DNA of 64,000 nt from Bacillus sp. B-jedd (GTDB lineage Bacteria; Bacillota; Bacilli; Bacillales; Cytobacillaceae), in NCBI RefSeq assembly GCF_000821085.1, contig NZ_CCXR01000002.1:124001-188000 (forward strand). Reading direction: 5' to 3'. Below, piece by piece: positions 1-8,510 of this stretch. Every line of letters starts with the position of its first letter. The first letter of the stretch is position 1. The translations under genes and the position numbers were made by a program. A model generated the notes under the pieces. It did not search any database. It saw nothing but the letters and a program-made list of their open reading frames with translations, and had not been told where the DNA came from.

Positions 1-1
1 A

Positions 2-1546
2 ATTGGAGGCCCTACAGGCGCATTTATTCCCATCCTATTTGGAATCGTGATGACTTATGGATTCGAAAACCTTTTAATAGCCGGCTTCTTGGCCGGAATC
101 ATCCTATTTTTAATGGGAATTTTCAAACTTGGCTCACTGATTAAATTCATCCCCCGCCCTGTCACCATAGGCTTTACTGCCGGTATCGCAGTCATTATTT
201 TTGTCGGACAGATCCCGAATTTTTTCGGTCTGACCGGAGTGGAGAGGCACGAATACTTTTTTGACAATATGCGTGAAATATGGGTGCATACTCAAAGCTT
301 TAACTTATTTAGCATTGCGACCGCTGCAATTTGTTTGGTCACTGTACTGTTTACACCCAAATTGTTCCCGAAAGTGCCAGGTCCGCTCATTGGCCTGGTA
401 ATTTCCACGCTCGCCGCCACGTATTTGTATCCCGGCGAGGTGGCGACAATCGGTTCGATGTATGGCGAAATTCCCAGCAAGCTGCCTGAATTCCGGCTGC
501 CTGAAATCACTTTCAATAAAATCCAGCTGTTGATCAAGCCTGCATTTATTATTGCTATCCTTGGAGCGATTGAATCCCTGCTTTCAGCTGTCGTCGCCGA
601 TGGCATGACCGACAGCAAACATAATAGCAATAAAGAATTAATGGGACAGGGAGCAGCCAATATGATCGCTCCCCTCTTTGGCGGGATTCCAGCTACCGGC
701 GCCCTTGCGAGGACAGCTACGAATATCAAAAATGGAGCCGTATCGCCAATGTCTGGGGTCATTCATGGCTTTGTCGTCCTGGCTGTACTTCTGCTTTTCG
801 CACCCTATGCTTCCAAAATTCCGTTGGCCAGCATGGCGCCGATCCTGATGATAGTTGCCTGGAATATGAGTGAGCGGACTGTGTTTTACAATGTCCTAAA
901 AACAAAGACGCTGGATTCCTTTATTTTATTGGTCACCTTCCTGCTGACTGTATTCGTCAACCTGACCGTCGCGGTACAGGCCGGATTATTGATGGCTGTC
1001 ATTATCTTTACAAAACGGATGAGTGAAGCCCTGGTTACGGCAAAGGTTTTGCCAAATGAAAACAACAAGCTTGAAGCGATAAAATCCTCTGCCGCGGCCA
1101 ATTCCCATGATTGTCCGCAAATCAGTATGTACAGTATCGAAGGACCGCTTTTCTTCGGAGCGGCACAAACATTTGAACAAACGATACTAAATACAATAAA
1201 CTATAAACCAAAGGTGTTAATTTTAAGGCTTGGCAAAGTTCCGTTTATGGATACAACCGGTGAATCCCACTTATCAAGCATCGTCAAGGATTTTTCGGTT
1301 CATGGGCAAGTTTTAATTACAGGAATAAAGCCTGGACCTAAAGAGCTCTTAAAGAAAACCGGCTTGTATGATTATATTGGAGCGGAACATTTTTTTGGCC
1401 ATACAGGAGATGCCATTGATTTTGCATTAACGCTGGTGAATAAGCAGGAGTGTATCGGCTGCAGGCATTTCGCCTTCAGGGAATGCGAAATGTTATCGGC
1501 CATTAAACAAAAGGCAGGCGAAAAAAGGCAGGCCCTTACGAATTAG
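2..1546 (+). CDS. SulP family anion permease with STAS domain (5' end outside window)
   Basis: Probable inner-membrane anion (sulfate- or bicarbonate-type) transporter of the SulP/SLC26 family. The frame is open from base 2 and already encodes the conserved core (GGPTGAFIPILFG), so the N-terminus lies before the window; a GTG at 47 is internal, not the start. About ten hydrophobic segments are followed by a C-terminal STAS domain (last ~120 residues, with LILRLGKVPFMDTTG), which normally regulates transport. The tail carries a CxxC pair (CIGC) and further Cys residues, which is not typical and could bind metal or sense redox. An ArsR-type regulator follows after 22 bp, suggesting one operon. 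The substrate cannot be deduced from sequence. Confidence 0.9.
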   Translation: MGGPTGAFIPILFGIVMTYGFENLLIAGFLAGIILFLMGIFKLGSLIKFIPRPVTIGFTAGIAVIIFVGQIPNFFGLTGVERHEYFFDNMREIWVHTQSFNLFSIATAAICLVTVLFTPKLFPKVPGPLIGLVISTLAATYLYPGEVATIGSMYGEIPSKLPEFRLPEITFNKIQLLIKPAFIIAILGAIESLLSAVVADGMTDSKHNSNKELMGQGAANMIAPLFGGIPATGALARTATNIKNGAVSPMSGVIHGFVVLAVLLLFAPYASKIPLASMAPILMIVAWNMSERTVFYNVLKTKTLDSFILLVTFLLTVFVNLTVAVQAGLLMAVIIFTKRMSEALVTAKVLPNENNKLEAIKSSAAANSHDCPQISMYSIEGPLFFGAAQTFEQTILNTINYKPKVLILRLGKVPFMDTTGESHLSSIVKDFSVHGQVLITGIKPGPKELLKKTGLYDYIGAEHFFGHTGDAIDFALTLVNKQECIGCRHFAFRECEMLSAIKQKAGEKRQALTN

Positions 1547-1568
1547 CGAGGTATAGGGAGGAAACGAT

Positions 1569-1916
1569 TTGGATTTAGAAATGCAAAAATTTAAAGCAGA
1601 TTTTTTCAAAGCACTGGCACACCCATTGAGGATCAGGATTCTTGAACTGCTTGGAGAAGGCGAAAAAAGCGTCAATGAAATTCAAAGCCTAGTCGGAAGC
1701 GAAGGGTCCGCTGTATCCCAGCAGTTGATGATCTTAAGGTCAAAAAACATCGTAACCGGGACAAAAGATGGCAACCGTGTGATTTATTCACTGCGCGACC
1801 CTTTGATCATTGAGCTCCTCGCTGTCGCCAGGCAAATTTTCAACAACCACCTGGTAGATACGATCTCAATCCTAGATAAATTTAGCGAAGAAGCAGAAAA
1901 AGCGGAACAATCATAA
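1569..1916 (+). CDS. ArsR/SmtB-family winged-helix regulator
   Basis: DNA-binding repressor-type protein of 115 residues. The winged helix-turn-helix covers roughly residues 8-85 (KALAHPLRIRILELLGEG, then EGSAVSQQLMILRSKNIV as recognition region). It has no Cys, so a Cys-based metal site of the ArsR type is absent; the signal is unknown. The TTG start is chosen because GGGAGG lies 7 bp upstream. The gene starts 22 bp after the SulP gene and ends at a clear terminator, so it probably controls that transporter and itself. Confidence 0.88.
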   Translation: MDLEMQKFKADFFKALAHPLRIRILELLGEGEKSVNEIQSLVGSEGSAVSQQLMILRSKNIVTGTKDGNRVIYSLRDPLIIELLAVARQIFNNHLVDTISILDKFSEEAEKAEQS

Positions 1917-1933
1917 TCCATGTCTAATTTTGT

Positions 1934-1964
1934 AAAGGAACGGCTTTGTCTGTTCCTTTTTTTT
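1934..1964 (+). terminator. Rho-independent terminator of the SulP-arsR operon
   Basis: AAAGGAAC pairs with GTTCCTTT across a 10-nt loop, followed by an uninterrupted T run. It lies 18 bp after the regulator stop. Confidence 0.85.
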
Positions 1965-2044
1965 GCTTGCCAACAACCATCTAATGGGATAGTATAGAAA
2001 ACATATTCAATATATTGATATAAACCATATAATTACAACCATAT

Positions 2045-2240
2045 ATAGTAATGCCTTAAGATAGGATGCCAGTAGGCTTAATAGGGAATCTGGTGCGAAA
2101 CCAGAACTGCCCCCGCAACTGTAAATGCAGACGAACTGAACAAACCACTTTACAACGTGCTTTCAAAAGGTGCCTGTAAGGGAAGGGTTCAAAGTAGGAT
2201 GACGCATGAGTCAGGAGACCTGTCCTTCTTGAGATGTTTC
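2045..2240 (+). ncRNA. Cobalamin (B12) riboswitch
   Basis: The leader contains the conserved B12-box elements in order: GGGAATCTGGTGCGAAACC, CTGCCCCCGCAACTGTAA, and the 3' element ATGAGTCAGGAGACC. Adenosylcobalamin binding to such aptamers normally shuts off the downstream gene. The next genes are a B12-independent class I ribonucleotide reductase, so the reductase should be off when B12 is available; this implies a B12-dependent reductase elsewhere in the genome (inference). Ends are approximate. Confidence 0.93.
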
Positions 2241-2330
2241 ACTTCCTCGGGGATTGGGAAGATGAAACGATGGCAATCAGAAGGCTGGCTTCTTGCGCGT
2301 ATCTCTTCCTCCCTTTTGATGTGATCGTTT

Positions 2331-2362
2331 CATCCGCTCAATTGCTTGAGCGGATTTTTTAT
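2331..2362 (+). terminator. Riboswitch expression-platform terminator
   Basis: ATCCGCTCAA pairs with TTGAGCGGAT around a short loop, followed by TTTTTTATTTT. It lies about 90 bp after the aptamer and 210 bp before the reductase start, as expected for a transcription-terminating B12 switch. Confidence 0.85.
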
Positions 2363-2371
2363 TTTGGCTCG

Positions 2372-2552
2372 GTTATCCTTGATTGTTGATTTCCACTCCT
2401 GGGACATGCTTTCCGCGGGGCGGACCGTGGAGCCTCCTCGGCGTCCTAGACGCCTGTGGGGTCTCCACGTGCCGCTTCATCCCGCCGGAGTCAGTCCCCT
2501 CCGTTCCAATCAACTTCATTGATAATCAACACTCACCTTTAACTGAGCCTTT
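2372..2552 (+). repeat. Short interspersed repeat, copy A
   Basis: Non-coding repeat with inner ends GTTGATT (2385) and AATCAAC (2508) and the hallmark ACATGCTTTCCGCGGGGC plus GGTCTCCACGTGCCGC. It matches copies at 45147-45408 (opposite strand) and 51788-52203. It sits inside the reductase mRNA leader, between the riboswitch terminator and the start codon. It has no transposase and looks MITE-like. Confidence 0.8.
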
Positions 2553-2571
2553 ATTTTTGGAGGGATGATGG

Positions 2572-4860
2572 ATGAGCAATAAAGTAATGGACCGGTTTTT
2601 ATGGAGCCAGCGAGTATTAGAGGAGGCTTGTTCGGAATATGGGCTCGATGGCTCGGAAATACAAAAGAAGCTTCTGAAACTTGATTTATCGGAAGACGAG
2701 GCCGGCCAGCAGGCATTAGTTAATTCTTTAAACCGGATTGCACTCGATGAGCCTGATTGGACATTCGTGGCGGCCAGGCTTTATTTGGAACAATTGTATA
2801 AGGAGGCCGCGGTCAACCGGAACTGCAACGACACGAAAAAATATGGGGATTTCTTTCAATTAATCTCTTTACTTACCGAAATGAAAATCTATTCTCCTGA
2901 TTTGCTTGCGAATTACACTAAGGAGGAAATCGATGAGCTCTCTCGCACAATCAATCCTGAAAGAGACAAGCTTTTCACATACATAGGAATATTTTTATTC
3001 GGAGACAGATACCTCGCGAGGGACTATGAGCGCAGCCTGTTTGAACTCCCACAGGAACGGTTTATGATCATCGCCATGACCTTGATGATTTATGAAGACA
3101 GAGTGAAAAGGCTCGAGCTGGTGAAAGAGGCCTATTGGGCAATGAGCCATTTATACATGACTGTTGCAACGCCCACCCTTTCCAATGCCGGCAAAAATTT
3201 CGGCCAGCTGTCATCTTGTTTTATTGATACTGTTGATGATTCGCTAGATGGAATTTACCTTAACAACTGGGATATCGCGCGGCTCAGCAAAGATGGTGGC
3301 GGAATCGGCATTTATTTTGGAAAAGTCAGGGCCCTTGGTTCCGATATTAAAGGCTTTAAAGGCATGTCATCGGGGGTTGTACCTTGGATCCGGCTCGTGA
3401 ATGACACGGCGGTTAGCGTCGACCAACTTGGACAAAGGCAGGGCGCCATCGCCATCTATCTTGATATTTTTCATAAGGACATCATGAACGGCTTCCTCGA
3501 TTTAAAGACGAATAATGGAGATGAACGCAGGAAAGCTCACGACATCTTCACTGGCGTCGCCATCCCGGATCTTTTTATGCAAAAGCTGGTAGAAACCGAT
3601 GAACATGGCAGAAGCATTGGCGAGTGGCACACTTTTTGTCCTCACCAAGTAAAACAGCTGATGGGCTGGCGTGACCAGAACGGACGTCCGCTTGGCCTGG
3701 AAGATTTCTATGATGAATTGGATAAGAAATACTTTACCGAGAAGTACGAGGAGGCAGTCAGCAACCCGCTTCTGCCGAGGAAGACGTACCGGGCAATGGA
3801 CATCATGGCAAGGATTATGGTTGCCCAGCTCGAAACTGGCACTCCCTACATGTTCTATCGGGATGAAGTGAACAGGCAGAACCCGAATAAGCACCTCGCC
3901 GGCGAAGGGCGGACCTCAATTTACTGCAGCAACTTATGCACCGAAATCGCCCAGAATATGTCGCCGACAACGATTGTGAGTGAGACGCTGACAGATGATG
4001 GAGATATTGTCATCGTTCGGAGGCCCGGTGACTTTGTCGTTTGCAATCTATCTTCTATAAACCTAGCAAAAGCTGTTCCGGCGGAGGTTCTGGAAAGGTT
4101 GATTCCCATCCAGGCCAGGATGCTTGATAATGTCATCGACTTAAACAAAATTCCTGTCGCGCAGGCGCAGCAAACGAACAAAAAATTCCGTGCTGTCGGA
4201 CTTGGTACCTTTGGCTGGCACCATCTTCTTGCTTTGAAGGGAATCCATTGGGAAAGTGACCAGGCGACCGATTACGCGGATAAATTGTATGAGGAAATAG
4301 CTTTTTATACTATCCAGGCTTCGATGGAACTTGCTAAAGAAAAAGGCTCTTATAGCCAATTTACCGGATCAGAATGGGAAACAGGTCGTTATTTTGAACG
4401 AAGGGGCTACGCATCCGGACGCTGGCAGGAATTGAAAGAGCAAGTCAGAAAACACGGGATCCGGAACGGCTGGCTCATGGCTGTCGCCCCCAATTCTTCA
4501 ACAGCGAAAATTGGCGGCTCAACTGATGGGATCGACCCGTTGTATTCAGTCGAATACGCAGAGGAAAAGAAAAATTTTAAATTTAAAGTGACGGCTCCCG
4601 ATTTGAATCATATCACTTATAACTTCTACCGTCGGGCAAGGCACGAGCTCGACCAGGTCTGGAGCATCCGCCAAAATGCAAGGCGCCAGCGCCACATCGA
4701 CCAATCCATCAGCTTCAATTTATATGTCAGGCACGATATTAAAGCAAAAGAGCTGCTGAACCTGCATATTGAGGCATGGAAACAGGGGCTGAAAACGACC
4801 TATTACGTCAGGAGCACATCACAGGAAGAAATCCGCGAATGCGAAGCCTGCCATAGCTAG
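2572..4860 (+). CDS. nrdE: Class I ribonucleoside-diphosphate reductase, large (alpha) subunit
   Basis: Reduces ribonucleotides to deoxyribonucleotides together with the next gene. Recognisable catalytic residues: C216 (SSCFIDT) and C491 (VVCNLSS) as the redox pair, N454-C456-E458 in NLCTEI as the thiyl-radical site, the adjacent tyrosines in TTYYVRST for radical transfer, and a C-terminal CEAC for re-reduction. No N-terminal ATP-cone is apparent, so overall dATP control is probably absent, as in NrdE proteins. At 762 residues it is close to NrdA in length, so the exact subclass is uncertain. ATG start after GGAGGGATGATG. It heads a three-gene operon under a B12 riboswitch. Confidence 0.93.
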   Translation: MSNKVMDRFLWSQRVLEEACSEYGLDGSEIQKKLLKLDLSEDEAGQQALVNSLNRIALDEPDWTFVAARLYLEQLYKEAAVNRNCNDTKKYGDFFQLISLLTEMKIYSPDLLANYTKEEIDELSRTINPERDKLFTYIGIFLFGDRYLARDYERSLFELPQERFMIIAMTLMIYEDRVKRLELVKEAYWAMSHLYMTVATPTLSNAGKNFGQLSSCFIDTVDDSLDGIYLNNWDIARLSKDGGGIGIYFGKVRALGSDIKGFKGMSSGVVPWIRLVNDTAVSVDQLGQRQGAIAIYLDIFHKDIMNGFLDLKTNNGDERRKAHDIFTGVAIPDLFMQKLVETDEHGRSIGEWHTFCPHQVKQLMGWRDQNGRPLGLEDFYDELDKKYFTEKYEEAVSNPLLPRKTYRAMDIMARIMVAQLETGTPYMFYRDEVNRQNPNKHLAGEGRTSIYCSNLCTEIAQNMSPTTIVSETLTDDGDIVIVRRPGDFVVCNLSSINLAKAVPAEVLERLIPIQARMLDNVIDLNKIPVAQAQQTNKKFRAVGLGTFGWHHLLALKGIHWESDQATDYADKLYEEIAFYTIQASMELAKEKGSYSQFTGSEWETGRYFERRGYASGRWQELKEQVRKHGIRNGWLMAVAPNSSTAKIGGSTDGIDPLYSVEYAEEKKNFKFKVTAPDLNHITYNFYRRARHELDQVWSIRQNARRQRHIDQSISFNLYVRHDIKAKELLNLHIEAWKQGLKTTYYVRSTSQEEIRECEACHS

Positions 4861-4879
4861 TTTTGAAAGGAGAATACAG

Positions 4880-5926
4880 ATGGAGATCCATGCGCCTTTG
4901 CAAAAAAGCAAACTATTGAATCATGCGGAACCTAATCGTTCAACGGGGATTATTCTCGGTAAATCATCGGGATTGCTCAATTGGAATGATATCGCCTATC
5001 CGCAAATGTACGATTTATATCAAACCCTTCTGTCGAATTTCTGGAAGGCCCAGGAAATCAATATGCAGGATGATATTAAACAGTGGGATTCACTTTCGCC
5101 AGTGGAGCAGGATATTTTCCTGCGGGTCAATACCCAGCTTGCCTCACTCGACAGCCTGCAGACACCGACAATGAGCCAAGTGATGGACTATGTAACAGAT
5201 TCAAGCTTCAAAGCCATTTTCGCGGTCATTTCCCAGCAGGAAGCTGTCCATAATGAGTCCTATTCCTATGTTTTAAGTTCACTTGTACCGTTAAGCGAGC
5301 AGAATAAACGATTCAACGAAGCAAAAGACGACCCGATTGTACAAAAAAGGAATGCACTAATTTTGCAGGCCTATGAACGGTTCCGCCAGCAGCCTTCCCC
5401 TCAGCACTTATTTGAACTGGGAATCAATTCAATCATATTGGAAGGCATCTATTTCTATGCCGGGTTTGCCTTCTTCTATCATCTCGCCCGCCAGCAAAAA
5501 ATGCTGAAGACGAGCACGATGATCAGCTATATTCAACGGGATGAAATGCAGCATGCTTATTTCATTTCCCAATTTATCAGGATTCTTCTCGCCGAAAACC
5601 CTAAACTTAATACCGAAACGAATATCCAGTACATTTACGAGACAATCGGGCAGGCAGTGGAATTGGAGAAAGAATGGGCAAGTATTATTTTGAAAGAAAT
5701 AGACGGAATAAACCTTGAAGAGTTTTACGGATATGTAGAATATTTGGCAAACAAAAGGTTCCGCCAGCTTGGGTTAAAGAACCTTTTTGAAGAAAGAGAT
5801 AATCCGATGCCGTGGATTCAGGTATTTAGCGATGAAATGATGAATGAAACGAAATCGGATTTCTTCGAGCAAAAATCGAGGGCTTATTCAAAGGTCACCC
5901 AGTCAAATGGCTTTGATGAATTATAG
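4880..5926 (+). CDS. nrdF: Class I ribonucleoside-diphosphate reductase, small (beta) subunit
   Basis: Provides the radical cofactor for the large subunit. All metal-ligand positions appear intact: D91, E121 and H124 (EAVH), E188, E222 and H225 (EMQH), with Y128 placed as the radical tyrosine (NESY). It is therefore not a metal-free type. Length 348 residues fits the family. It starts 19 bp after the large subunit with GAAAGGAG as ribosome binding site, and its end overlaps the flavodoxin gene by 20 bp. Confidence 0.93.
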   Translation: MEIHAPLQKSKLLNHAEPNRSTGIILGKSSGLLNWNDIAYPQMYDLYQTLLSNFWKAQEINMQDDIKQWDSLSPVEQDIFLRVNTQLASLDSLQTPTMSQVMDYVTDSSFKAIFAVISQQEAVHNESYSYVLSSLVPLSEQNKRFNEAKDDPIVQKRNALILQAYERFRQQPSPQHLFELGINSIILEGIYFYAGFAFFYHLARQQKMLKTSTMISYIQRDEMQHAYFISQFIRILLAENPKLNTETNIQYIYETIGQAVELEKEWASIILKEIDGINLEEFYGYVEYLANKRFRQLGLKNLFEERDNPMPWIQVFSDEMMNETKSDFFEQKSRAYSKVTQSNGFDEL

Positions 5927-6392
5927 AATTGCCATCATCTACACTTCCGTAACCGGGAATACAAAGGAATTGGCGGAACTTCTTTGTTCGTGTTTTGAAG
6001 AACTCCGCCTTTCATCTGATTTGTATGAAGCCAAACAATTTTCTTTATTTGAATTGAAGAAGTTCGATGCGGTTGTGTTTGCGACCTATACGTGGGGCAA
6101 TGGCGAAATACCGGCAGTCATGCGGCCCCTTTACGAAGCTTTCGAACAGCAAAATGTCCAATCGATCATTACCGGAGTGGCCGGCACTGGCGATAGCTTC
6201 TATCCCAATTTTTGCGGTGCGGTGGATCTGTTCAAGGATATGCTGTACGTGAAGAGCAACCTGGCCGCAACCCTGAAGGTCGAGTTGGCTCCGCAGGAAA
6301 GCGACATCCCCCGTTGCAAGCTTTTTGCAAAAAGCATCTTAAAGAGACTGGAACAAAGCTGGCCTCAAAAACTTATGGAGGAAGTGCAATAA
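5907..6392 (+). CDS. Flavodoxin-like protein, probable NrdI-type activator
   Basis: FMN-binding flavodoxin fold: phosphate-binding loop YTSVTGNTKE at the N-terminus, then VVFATYTWGNGEIP and GVAGTGDSFYPNFCGAVD around the isoalloxazine site. Placement at the end of a class I reductase operon suggests it activates the metal cofactor or regenerates the enzyme, as NrdI does in class Ib systems; at 161 residues it is somewhat longer than typical NrdI. The start at 5907 is chosen because it follows AAAGGT by 11 bp; ATG 5916 is an alternative. It overlaps the small-subunit gene, indicating translational coupling. Confidence 0.82.
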   Translation: MALMNYRIAIIYTSVTGNTKELAELLCSCFEELRLSSDLYEAKQFSLFELKKFDAVVFATYTWGNGEIPAVMRPLYEAFEQQNVQSIITGVAGTGDSFYPNFCGAVDLFKDMLYVKSNLAATLKVELAPQESDIPRCKLFAKSILKRLEQSWPQKLMEEVQ

Positions 6393-6415
6393 TTTCATAT
6401 GGTTGCCATTCCCGA

Positions 6416-6443
6416 AAAAGCGCGGATATTTCCGCGTTTTTTT
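6416..6443 (+). terminator. Terminator of the nrd operon
   Basis: Perfect palindrome CGCGGATATTTCCGCG (6421-6436) followed by seven Ts, 28 bp after the flavodoxin stop. Confidence 0.85.
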
Positions 6444-6530
6444 ACTTCCCCGGCAATCACAGCAACCCGGGCTTCCTCTCCCTGCTTCTCTACACATCAT
6501 TTAACCCCGCTGACACTAAATAAAGCCAGT

Positions 6531-6562
6531 AAAAAACAGGCCCTTAGTCCGGCAGCCTGTTT
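6531..6562 (-). terminator. Terminator of the cotJ operon
   Basis: On the minus strand AAACAGGC pairs with GCCTGTT and is followed by a T run; it lies 15 bp beyond the cotJC stop. Confidence 0.75.
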
Positions 6563-6576
6563 CATCGGGCGAAGAT

Positions 6577-7146
6577 TTAGAAAAACTTTTTCCTGTCCCG
6601 CTCCTCTTTTAACATTTCAACTGCTTCCCGGAATCTCAACGAGTGGACGACTTCCCTCTCCCTTAAAAATCTTAATGAATCATTAATATCAGGATCATCC
6701 GAGATATCAATCAGCCATTGGTAAGTAGCCCTTGCTTTCTCCTCTGCCGCAATATCTTCATATAAATCGGCAATCGGATCTCCTTTTGCCTGAATATACG
6801 TTGCCGTCCATGGAGAGCCAGCCGCGTTATGATAAAATAACGCGCCATCATGGTTGGCGTAATGTTCGCCAAGCCCTGCATCCCTCATTTGTTGCGGGGT
6901 TGCGTCTTTTGTGAGCTTATAAATCATCGTCGCAATCATCTCAAGATGGGCAAACTCTTCCGTACCTATATCGGTCAACAGCCCGACCACTTTATCGGGG
7001 ATGGTGTACCTTTGATTCAAGTACCTTAGTGCCGCAGCCAGTTCCCCATCCGCACCGCCATATTGTTCAATTAAATATTTTGCCAGGGTCGGGTTGCATT
7101 TACTTACTTTTACAGGGTATTGCAGCTTCTTTTCATAAACCCACAT
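6577..7146 (-). CDS. cotJC: Spore coat peptide assembly protein CotJC (manganese-catalase fold)
   Basis: Inner spore-coat protein of 189 residues with the ferritin-like fold of manganese catalases. Ligand-type residues are visible in GTEEFAHLEM and EEKARATYQWL and in the C-terminal REREVVHSLRF. The N-terminus MWVYEKKLQYPV is typical of CotJC. Last gene of cotJABC, 12 bp after cotJB, with GGGAGGATG as ribosome binding site. In B. subtilis this operon is made in the mother cell under sigma-E; no promoter was resolved here. Confidence 0.93.
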   Translation of the reverse strand: MWVYEKKLQYPVKVSKCNPTLAKYLIEQYGGADGELAAALRYLNQRYTIPDKVVGLLTDIGTEEFAHLEMIATMIYKLTKDATPQQMRDAGLGEHYANHDGALFYHNAAGSPWTATYIQAKGDPIADLYEDIAAEEKARATYQWLIDISDDPDINDSLRFLREREVVHSLRFREAVEMLKEERDRKKFF

Positions 7147-7158
7147 ATTTCATCCTCC

Positions 7159-7425
7159 CTACACTTGCCATGGCCAGGGGCCTTTTCCCCAGTCCCAGTT
7201 GGGCCCTGGATTATTGCTGACTCCAAACTGCAGCAAAGGGCCGTATTTCTGTTCAAAAACCTGTTTCACTTGTCTGGAGTAATCTGAATACTGTCTGAAT
7301 TGCTGTAGGGCGGCTTCATCATCTGGATGCGTATCTAGATAGAGGGTAAGCTCGACCAGCACAAAGTCTGCCGCCTGAATCTGCCGCATCAATTGATAAT
7401 ATTCATCATCAATTTGCTTAGCCAA
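7159..7425 (-). CDS. cotJB: Spore coat protein CotJB
   Basis: Small coat protein, 88 residues from the chosen start. The core [24 protein letters not shown] is the CotJB signature. The TTG at 7425 is chosen because AGAGGAAG lies 7 bp upstream and it begins 1 bp after the cotJA stop; a longer reading would run into cotJA. The C-terminus is rich in Trp, Gly and Pro ([12 protein letters not shown]). Confidence 0.88.
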   Translation of the reverse strand: MAKQIDDEYYQLMRQIQAADFVLVELTLYLDTHPDDEAALQQFRQYSDYSRQVKQVFEQKYGPLLQFGVSNNPGPNWDWGKGPWPWQV

Positions 7426-7426
7426 A

Positions 7427-7702
7427 TTAAGTCTTCCTCTCTTTATAAGGATTTTCGTAAAAATCATACAAAGGTTTCCAGAGAGTTCCTTTCATTAAAG
7501 CCTCATGAGGCGGAAACTGTTCAAGATTCGGCGGCTGAAAATTCATATACAAATTAGGCGGGGTCCGGTAAAATTTATAGCCAATCGGCGGACAAGGATC
7601 AAACTGACTATGAAAAGGCTGATAGGATTTGACAGGGGTAAAATGGACTGTGTGATTTGGTTGATGCAAACCGATTCCTCCTTTCGCAAAAATAGGTTCC
7701 AT
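7427..7702 (-). CDS. cotJA: Spore coat associated protein CotJA
   Basis: First gene of the cotJ operon, about 91 residues, Pro- and Tyr-rich, with [21 protein letters not shown] and a C-terminal half ([20 protein letters not shown]) typical of CotJA. ATG 7702 is preferred; an upstream TTG at 7708 is possible. The upstream ribosome binding site is weak. Its stop lies next to the cotJB start, implying coupled translation. Confidence 0.86.
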   Translation of the reverse strand: MEPIFAKGGIGLHQPNHTVHFTPVKSYQPFHSQFDPCPPIGYKFYRTPPNLYMNFQPPNLEQFPPHEALMKGTLWKPLYDFYENPYKERKT

Positions 7703-7812
7703 TAACAAAGTATGCGCCCAACGAAATGTTCATGCCGAACATTAGCACCTGCTCAGCTTGATTCGTTATACATTTCAACATCCCTTCAGGCAGTTCAGGT
7801 GAAATTTCGCCA

Positions 7813-7845
7813 CAAAAAAAGCAGCGATTGTTTTCGCTGCTTTTG
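7813..7845 (-). terminator. Terminator facing the minus-strand dioxygenase transcript
   Basis: AAGCAGCGA pairs with TTCGCTGCTT; on the minus strand it is followed by seven Ts. It lies between the 52-bp repeat array and the cotJ promoter region and would end transcripts running through the array. Confidence 0.7.
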
Positions 7846-7956
7846 CAAACATGTTTATAAAACGGATTTTATTAATTGGCTCTAACTGCACTTTGTTTTC
7901 CTTAGAGACGTCATTGAAACCAGTTGTCGGAAACAGGGCTTCAGAAATTGAAGAAA

Positions 7957-8475
7957 GATTTAGTGACCGAACAGTTATTGAGCGCCTGGTTTTGAGGCGC
8001 TAAAGATGACTTAGTGACCGAAGGCCAACTGGCGGCTGGTCCTTCGGGCGCTAAAGGACGATTTAGTGACCGAACGCCTACTGGCTGCCTGGCCTTCGGG
8101 CACTAAAGGAAGATTTAGTGACCGAACGCCTACTGGCTGCTGGTCCTTCCGGCGCTAAAGGATGACTTAGTGACCGAACGCCTACTGGCTGCCTGGCCTT
8201 CGGGCGCTAAAGGACGACTTAGTGACCGAACGCCTACTGGCTGCCTGGCCTTCGGGCGCTAAAGGACGACTTAGTGACCGAACGCCTACTGGCTGCCTGG
8301 CCTTCGGGCGCTAAAGGACGACTTAGTGACCCAACGCCTACTGGCCGCCTGGCCTTCGGGCGCTAAAGGATGACTTAGTGACCGAACGCCTACTGGCTGC
8401 TGGTCCTTCCGGCGCTAAAGGACGACTTAGTGACCGAACGCCTACTGGCTGCATGGCCTTCAGGCGCTTAAGCAA
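7957..8475. repeat. Tandem array of ten 52-bp hairpin-forming repeats
   Basis: Units begin at 7957, 8007, 8060, 8112, 8164, 8216, 8268, 8320, 8372 and 8424. The period is 52 bp except for the first two intervals (50 and 53). Each unit runs from (G)A(C/T)TTAGTGACCGAA to TTCGGGCGCTAAAGGA. TTAGTGACCGAA and TTCGGGCGCTAA are near-perfect inverted repeats, so every unit can fold into a hairpin. Stops in all frames rule out coding. The outer units are the most diverged. It fills the gap between the dioxygenase gene and cotJ. Confidence 0.9.
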
Positions 8476-8510
8476 AAACCGCAGGCAACCAGCCTTCAGA
8501 CTGACCGTCA

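Noticed and set aside
2383..2568. 61-codon open frame before the reductase gene
   Set aside because: It is repeat copy A read through; no ribosome binding site and no conservation of the frame among copies.
7957..8475. CRISPR array
   Set aside because: The 52-bp units are contiguous with no unique spacers and no cas gene is in the window.
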